From assembly GCF_036226765.1 (NCBI RefSeq), contig NZ_CP109017.1, forward strand, positions 3,978,501 through 4,042,500: DNA of 64,000 bases, written 5' to 3'. Below, one piece after another: positions 60,667 to 64,000 of the stretch. A model generated the notes under the pieces. That model saw only the letters and a program-made list of their open reading frames with translations. It was not told the origin of the DNA and did not search any database. A program made the position numbers and the translations under genes. This DNA is from Streptomyces sp. NBC_00670 (GTDB lineage: Bacteria; Actinomycetota; Actinomycetes; Streptomycetales; Streptomycetaceae). Positions within the stretch are counted from its first letter, which is position 1. Every line of letters begins with the position of its first letter.

Positions 60667-61103
60667 TCGCGGGACGCCGGCTCCTTCCGAGCGCACCTGC
60701 TGCCCGTTTCGTGACCGTTTGAAGGTAAAAGTAAAGAAGTGTGGGCTCCGCTTCCCCTTGCCCGGGTCCAGTAGTACAAAGGACTCAACGGACCGCGAGA
60801 CCGAAGGACATCCGCGAGGATCCCCTTTCGCAACGCTGTTGGTCCCACGGACCGCGCATGGACATCGGGCACCCACGCGACGTCGACCCGTCGATTACGG
60901 GCCAGCCGCACCAGGTGACGGGCGAAGTTCCCGACCTGATGGGCGACATATCGAGGACGCTTGGTAACCCGGCGCCCATGCCAGCGGCGGTACGAATCTC
61001 GTACCGCCGCACTTTGTTGTCCGCACCTTTTCCTGCGCGTCGCGGACCTGGATCGGGACCGGGATCCGGACCGGGCCCGGACCGGGACCAGGACCCAGAG
61101 GCG
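60667..61103. other. Intergenic region with unexplained structure between Fic-like and HAD genes
   Basis: 437 bp between converging genes. It holds an AT-richer patch (60717-60790 with GGTAAAAGTAAAGAAG and CAGTAGTACAAAGG), the exact hairpin at 60984-61010 and G/C palindromic blocks (61052-61093, units like GGACCGGG). An open frame (MDIGHPRDVDPSITGQ) has no stop before the antisense HAD gene, so it is not a convincing gene. A small RNA is possible. Confidence 0.5.
60984..61010. terminator. Perfect 12-bp hairpin with GTACGA-N3-TCGTAC core
   Basis: GCGGCGGTACGA-ATC-TCGTACCGCCGC is an exact inverted repeat with a 3-nt loop. It lies about 95 bp beyond the HAD stop and about 320 bp after the Fic-like stop and so could terminate either. 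Its core recurs at 62223-62237. An operator function is an alternative. Confidence 0.5.
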
Positions 61104-61937
61104 TCACGCGGTCGCCGCGCGCCGTCTGCTGGCGTACCAGACGAGTCCCGCCGTGGCCGCCGCCGCTCCCACCGCCGCCATCGCGACCAGGGCCGGCCGC
61201 GGCGGCACCGAAAACCCGGGCAGGCGCTGCTTGAGCCGCACCGGCCGGTGGAAGTCGAGCACCGGCCAGCCGCGGGTGACGGCCTCGCGGCGCAACGCCC
61301 GGTCGGGGTTGACCGCGTGCGGATGCCCGACGGACTCCAGCATCGGGACGTCGGTCGCGGAGTCGCTGTACGCGTAGCAGCGCGCGAGGTCGTACCCCTC
61401 GGAGGCGGCCAGTTCGCGCACCGCCTCCGCCTTGGTCGGGCCGTACGCGTAGTACTCCACCTCGCCGGTGAAGCAGCCGTCCTCGCCCACCACCATCCGG
61501 GTCGCCACGACCCGGTCCGCGCCGAGCAGTTCCCCGATGGGCTCGACCACCTCCGCCCCGGAGGTGGAGACGATGACGACGTCGCGCCCGGCCGTGTGGT
61601 GCTCCTCGATCAGGGAGGCGGCCTCGTCGTAGATGATCGGGTCGATGAGGTCGTGCAGCGTCTCGGCGACGATCTCCTTCACCTGCCGGACGTTCCAGCC
61701 CCGGCAGAGCGCGGACAGGTACTGCCGCATGCGCTCCATCTGGTCGTGGTCCGCGCCGCCGGCCAGGAAGACGAACTGGGCATAGGCGGTGCGCAGGACG
61801 GCCCTGCGGTTGATCAGGCCGCCTTGGTAGAACGACTTGCTGAAGGTGAGCGTGCTCGACTTCGCAATGACCGTCTTGTCCAGGTCAAAGAAGGCCGCTG
61901 TGCGGGGCGAGGAGTGCTTTTCCACGAGCCCGAGCAT
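61104..61937 (-). CDS. HAD-IB family phosphatase with C-terminal membrane helix
   Basis: A 277-residue SerB-like HAD phosphatase: motif I AAFFDLDKTVIAKSS, motif II DVVIVSTSGAE, the Lys in GPTKAEAV and motif III CYAYSDSATDVPML. A membrane helix near the C-terminus (VAMAAVGAAAATAGLVWYA) anchors it. Orthologues lie beside ssd/tadA in actinobacteria (Rv3661-like). Substrates may be phosphoserine or phospholipids. The ATG at 61935-61937 is used; it is divergent from the 6C RNA. Confidence 0.93.
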   Translation of the reverse strand: MLGLVEKHSSPRTAAFFDLDKTVIAKSSTLTFSKSFYQGGLINRRAVLRTAYAQFVFLAGGADHDQMERMRQYLSALCRGWNVRQVKEIVAETLHDLIDPIIYDEAASLIEEHHTAGRDVVIVSTSGAEVVEPIGELLGADRVVATRMVVGEDGCFTGEVEYYAYGPTKAEAVRELAASEGYDLARCYAYSDSATDVPMLESVGHPHAVNPDRALRREAVTRGWPVLDFHRPVRLKQRLPGFSVPPRPALVAMAAVGAAAATAGLVWYASRRRAATA

Positions 61938-62039
61938 ATGCGCCCACCATTCGGGCTAGTGTGGGGCGCGGCTGGTTTGCCTGAGAGGGCCTTCGGGTAC
62001 ACCATGGAAGTCACGGATCGTTCGCGACCGTGCTAACCC

Positions 62040-62112
62040 GGTCCGACTCCTCCCCCCCCGAGTCGGCCGTGGAGACGACCCCCGCTCTCCCCCCCGGCGG
62101 GGGTCGTCGCAT
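62040..62112 (+). ncRNA. 6C RNA
   Basis: Two adjacent hairpins have C-only loops: stem CCGACTC / GAGTCGG with loop containing eight C (62043-62066), and the perfect 12-bp stem GACGACCCCCGC / GCGGGGGTCGTC with seven C in the loop (62074-62108). This is the defining pattern of the actinobacterial 6C RNA. The location between the HAD phosphatase and ssd genes also matches that of mycobacterial 6C (B11) next to the Rv3660c/Rv3661 homologues. The 5' end is uncertain and may extend to about 61990. The C-rich loops are thought to bind G-rich targets. Confidence 0.85.
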
Positions 62113-62222
62113 GTCCGGGTGGGTTTTCTCATTCCTGGTCGGTTGAGGGCGTCGTCCTGCGCTCGGCAGAGCGAAGGATGTCATGAGCATGCTTGGTTAC
62201 CCCCGGTAGTCGCCGGGTTGCG

Positions 62223-62237
62223 GTACGAAAGTCGTAC
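62223..62237. promoter_or_regulatory. GTACGA-AAG-TCGTAC inverted repeat upstream of ssd
   Basis: GTACGA and TCGTAC flank a 3-nt centre, the same core and spacing as in the hairpin at 60984-61010. Position about 220 bp upstream of ssd suggests an operator or RNA hairpin in the tad operon leader. Confidence 0.45.
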
Positions 62238-62263
62238 ACCGTTCACCGATATGGGTGAGGGCG

Positions 62264-62310
62264 ATATCCACAATCGCCGAGTTGTCCACCGTTTTGGACC
62301 AAGATCCACA
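62264..62310. promoter_or_regulatory. Three DnaA-box-like 9-mers
   Basis: ATATCCACA (62264), TTGTCCACC (62282) and AGATCCACA (62302) lie in the same orientation 18 and 20 bp apart. They match TTGTCCACA at 7, 8 and 6 of 9 positions. Could be a DnaA-binding regulatory cluster or a chance cluster. Confidence 0.35.
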
Positions 62311-62459
62311 CGATTTCGGGGATCGCCTCATCGTGTTTCCAGCGCGTCCGCTCGCGGCGAGTTCGGCGGAGTTCATGGCCGGTTGTCGTTTGTCGGACGC
62401 AATGGCCGGTTCGTATCGGCGCTCGCCGTGAGAACCCGACAACGAAGGGGCTGGGAACC

Positions 62460-63554
62460 GTGGCGGAAACCATCGCACACGACGGAACACACCGCGCCGA
62501 GGGCCGGCAGCGCGGACCACTGATCGTCACCGAGGACAGCGAACTCCTCGACGACCTGCTGCGCCTGTGCGCGGCCGCCGGCGCGCGGCCCGAGGTGCAT
62601 CCGACGGTGCCCGAGGGGCGGGAACGCTGGGAGGCGGCGCCCCTGGTGCTGGTCGGGGACGACGCGGTGCCCCGGGTGCGCGGGGCCACCCGCAGGCGGG
62701 GGGTGGTGCTGGTGGGCCGGGACCAGGACGACTCGGGCGTGTGGCGCCGCGCCGTGGAGATCGGGGCCGACCACGTCCTCGTCCTCCCGGACGGGGAACA
62801 GTGGCTGGTGGACCGCATCGCCGACGTCACCGAGGGCGTGGGCCGCCCGGCGTTGACGGTCGGGGTACTCGGCGGCCGCGGCGGGGCCGGTGCTTCCACG
62901 CTGGCCTGCGCGCTCGCCGTCACCTCCGCCCGCGAGGGCCGGCGCGCCCTCCTGGTGGACGCCGACCCGCTGGGCGGCGGGCTGGACGTCCTGCTCGGCG
63001 GCGAGACGGCACACGGTCTGCGCTGGCCCGCCTTCACCGCCTCACGGGGCCGCGTCGGCAGCGGGGCGCTGGAGGAGTCCCTGCCCGCGCTGCACGGCCT
63101 GCGGGTGCTGAGCTGGGATCGGAGCGACGCCGTGACGGTGCCGCCGGAAGCGGTCCGCGCCGTCCTGGCCGCCGCCCGGCGACGCGGCGGCACGGTGGTC
63201 GTCGACCTGCCGCGCCGCGTCGACGAGGGCACCGCCGAAGTGCTCGCCCAGGTCGACCTGGGACTCCTGGTCGTCCCGGCCGAACTGCGCGCGATCGCCG
63301 CGGCCCGGCGGGTGGCGTCGGCGGCCGCCATGGTCCTGCGCGACCTCCGGGTCGCCGTGCGCGCCCCCTACGCGCCCGGGCTGGACGACCGCGAGGTGGC
63401 CCGGCTGCTGGGGCTGCCGTTGGCCGGCGAGGTGCCCACGGAACTCCTCTCCCCGGACGGCGGCACCCCGCCCGGCGCGGCTGCCCGCGGCCCGCTCGCC
63501 CGCTTCTGCTCGGCCTTCTGGAGCCGGGCCCTGACCGGGACGGAGGCGGCGTGA
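62460..63554 (+). CDS. ssd: Septum site-determining protein Ssd (CpaE/MinD-like)
   Basis: A 364-residue protein of the Ssd/CpaE/TadZ group: an N-terminal receiver-like domain (about residues 18-130) and a MinD-like ATPase domain with GGRGGAGASTLACALA (about 142-157), which lacks the Walker A lysine, and ALLVDADPLGGGLDVLLGG. In mycobacteria Ssd inhibits septum formation; TadZ localises pilus assembly. GTG 62460 (GAAGGGG upstream) is chosen. The stop overlaps tadA by 4 bp (GTGA), so it heads the tad operon. Confidence 0.92.
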   Translation: MAETIAHDGTHRAEGRQRGPLIVTEDSELLDDLLRLCAAAGARPEVHPTVPEGRERWEAAPLVLVGDDAVPRVRGATRRRGVVLVGRDQDDSGVWRRAVEIGADHVLVLPDGEQWLVDRIADVTEGVGRPALTVGVLGGRGGAGASTLACALAVTSAREGRRALLVDADPLGGGLDVLLGGETAHGLRWPAFTASRGRVGSGALEESLPALHGLRVLSWDRSDAVTVPPEAVRAVLAAARRRGGTVVVDLPRRVDEGTAEVLAQVDLGLLVVPAELRAIAAARRVASAAAMVLRDLRVAVRAPYAPGLDDREVARLLGLPLAGEVPTELLSPDGGTPPGAAARGPLARFCSAFWSRALTGTEAA

Positions 63555-64000
63555 ACGGCGTCGGCGTACGGAACACGGGCGCCGACCGCGGCGGCGGAGC
63601 CACCGGGGACAGCGGCGCCGTACGGTCCGAAGCCGGACACGCCGCGCTGCTCGACGGGGTGCGGCGGTGGCTGGCCGAGAGCGGGGCCGAACCGACACCG
63701 GCACGCGTGGCGCAGGCCCTGCGCGCGCAGGGCAGGGTCCTCGGGGACGCCGAGGTCCTCGGCGCCGCCGAGCGGCTGCGCTCCGAACTGGTCGGCAGCG
63801 GCCCGCTGGAACCACTGCTCGCCGACCCCTTGGTCACCGACGTCCTGGTGTCGGCACCCGACCGGGTCTGGGTGGACCGCGGCGGCGGCCTGGTGCTGAC
63901 CCCGGTGACCTTCCCGGACGCGGCGGCCGTACGACGCCTCGCGCAGCGCCTCGCGGCCGTGGCGGGACGACGCCTGGACGACGCCCGGCCCTGGGTGGAC
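63551..64000 (+). CDS. tadA: TadA/CpaF-type secretion ATPase (3' end outside window)
   Basis: Starts at GTG 63551, overlapping the ssd stop, and runs to the window edge (150 codons visible). The N-terminal region shows the TadA/CpaF pattern: LLDGVRRWLAESGAEPT, then VLGDAEVLGAAERLRSELVGSGPLE and PLVTDVLVSAPDRVWVDRGG before the ATPase core. It powers Flp/Tad pilus assembly or secretion. The catalytic Walker motifs lie beyond the window. Confidence 0.9.
   Translation, partial: MNGVGVRNTGADRGGGATGDSGAVRSEAGHAALLDGVRRWLAESGAEPTPARVAQALRAQGRVLGDAEVLGAAERLRSELVGSGPLEPLLADPLVTDVLVSAPDRVWVDRGGGLVLTPVTFPDAAAVRRLAQRLAAVAGRRLDDARPWVD

Larger units (their letters stand above)
62113..62459. other. Leader region of ssd
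   Basis: 347 bp between 6C RNA and ssd without a gene. It contains CCCGG-TAGTCG-CCGGG (62202-62217), the GTACGA-AAG-TCGTAC inverted repeat (62223-62237) and three DnaA-box-like 9-mers (62264-62310). Confidence 0.6.

Noticed and set aside
61975..61998. CTGAGAGGGCC resembling the thi-box of a TPP riboswitch
   Set aside because: The second conserved TPP element is not seen and no thiamine gene follows; 6C RNA lies downstream instead.
60741..62036. Open frame with MDIGHPRDVDPSITGQ upstream of the HAD gene
   Set aside because: It has no stop before running antisense through the entire HAD phosphatase gene, and its composition becomes low complexity; judged a non-coding frame.
1..64000. CRISPR arrays, insertion sequences and rRNA genes
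   Set aside because: No regularly spaced repeat-spacer pattern, transposase-like protein or rRNA sequence was found on reading both strands.

Overview
The window looks like chromosomal core DNA of a Streptomyces or a very close relative. It has extreme G+C bias with G/C-ending codons, many GTG/TTG starts, overlapping ATGA/GTGA junctions, and actinobacterial hallmarks (wblA, DUF397/DUF5753 pairs, MarP-type protease, 6C RNA, Tad/Ssd genes). From memory, the order YbaB-recR-DUF5063-ask-asd-sigma ... PBP-wblA-ArsA pair-RidA-Nudix-MBL-crp-nth-CoA pyrophosphatase-marP-nhaA-acs-...-ssd-tadA follows the SCO3619 to SCO3557 stretch of S. coelicolor read downward; this is recall, not a computed alignment.

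Layout. 1-9.3 kb: a SLATT-type membrane protein, YbaB/RecR recombination genes, a DUF5753 regulator with a DUF397 partner, the aspartate-family pair ask-asd, and an ECF sigma factor coupled to a membrane protein. 9.3-14.7 kb: SURF1-like protein, S9 peptidase, a two-RCK NAD-binding membrane protein and a TatA-like protein. 14.6-21.3 kb: a respiratory nitrate reductase operon narGHJI on the minus strand, facing a ClC channel gene across a palindrome-rich intergenic region with a Crp-type site. 23.6-25.3 kb: a compact two-gene HTH/nucleotidyltransferase module behind a 36-bp near-perfect palindrome, probably a toxin-antitoxin (AbiE-like) insertion. 25.4-29.7 kb: ABC-F protein and a MarR-controlled redox operon (zinc-less ADH/quinone reductase, Old Yellow Enzyme, MarR). 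29.9-33.7 kb: an exonuclease-BRCT-TerD fusion, a membrane-anchored Mrr-like endonuclease, a HAD-like protein, a small ORF and tRNA-Pro(CGG). 33.7-39.6 kb: membrane protein, phosphoesterase, YqeY, a class A PBP and wblA. 39.7-49.4 kb: ArsA-like ATPase pair, DUF4177, RidA, Nudix, MBL, crp, nth, CoA pyrophosphatase, MarP-like protease. 49.9-59.7 kb: alpha/beta hydrolase, holin-like protein, NhaA, Acs, a SulP-carbonic anhydrase fusion and a deacetylase-like lipoprotein. 59.8-64 kb: a Fic-like protein, a HAD phosphatase, the 6C RNA, ssd and the start of tadA.

The most notable points are these. The Asd next to ask keeps its catalytic Cys/Gln/Arg/His but has lost two residues that normally bind the substrate phosphate. 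The HTH/nucleotidyltransferase module sits behind a large operator. A tandem duplication at the narJ-narI junction creates a 9-codon minicistron. An exonuclease is fused to a TerD domain next to an Mrr nuclease. A SulP-carbonic anhydrase fusion has a hexapeptide-repeat linker. Several exact palindromes and tandem repeats, especially around wblA and the Tad locus, are not explained by genes.
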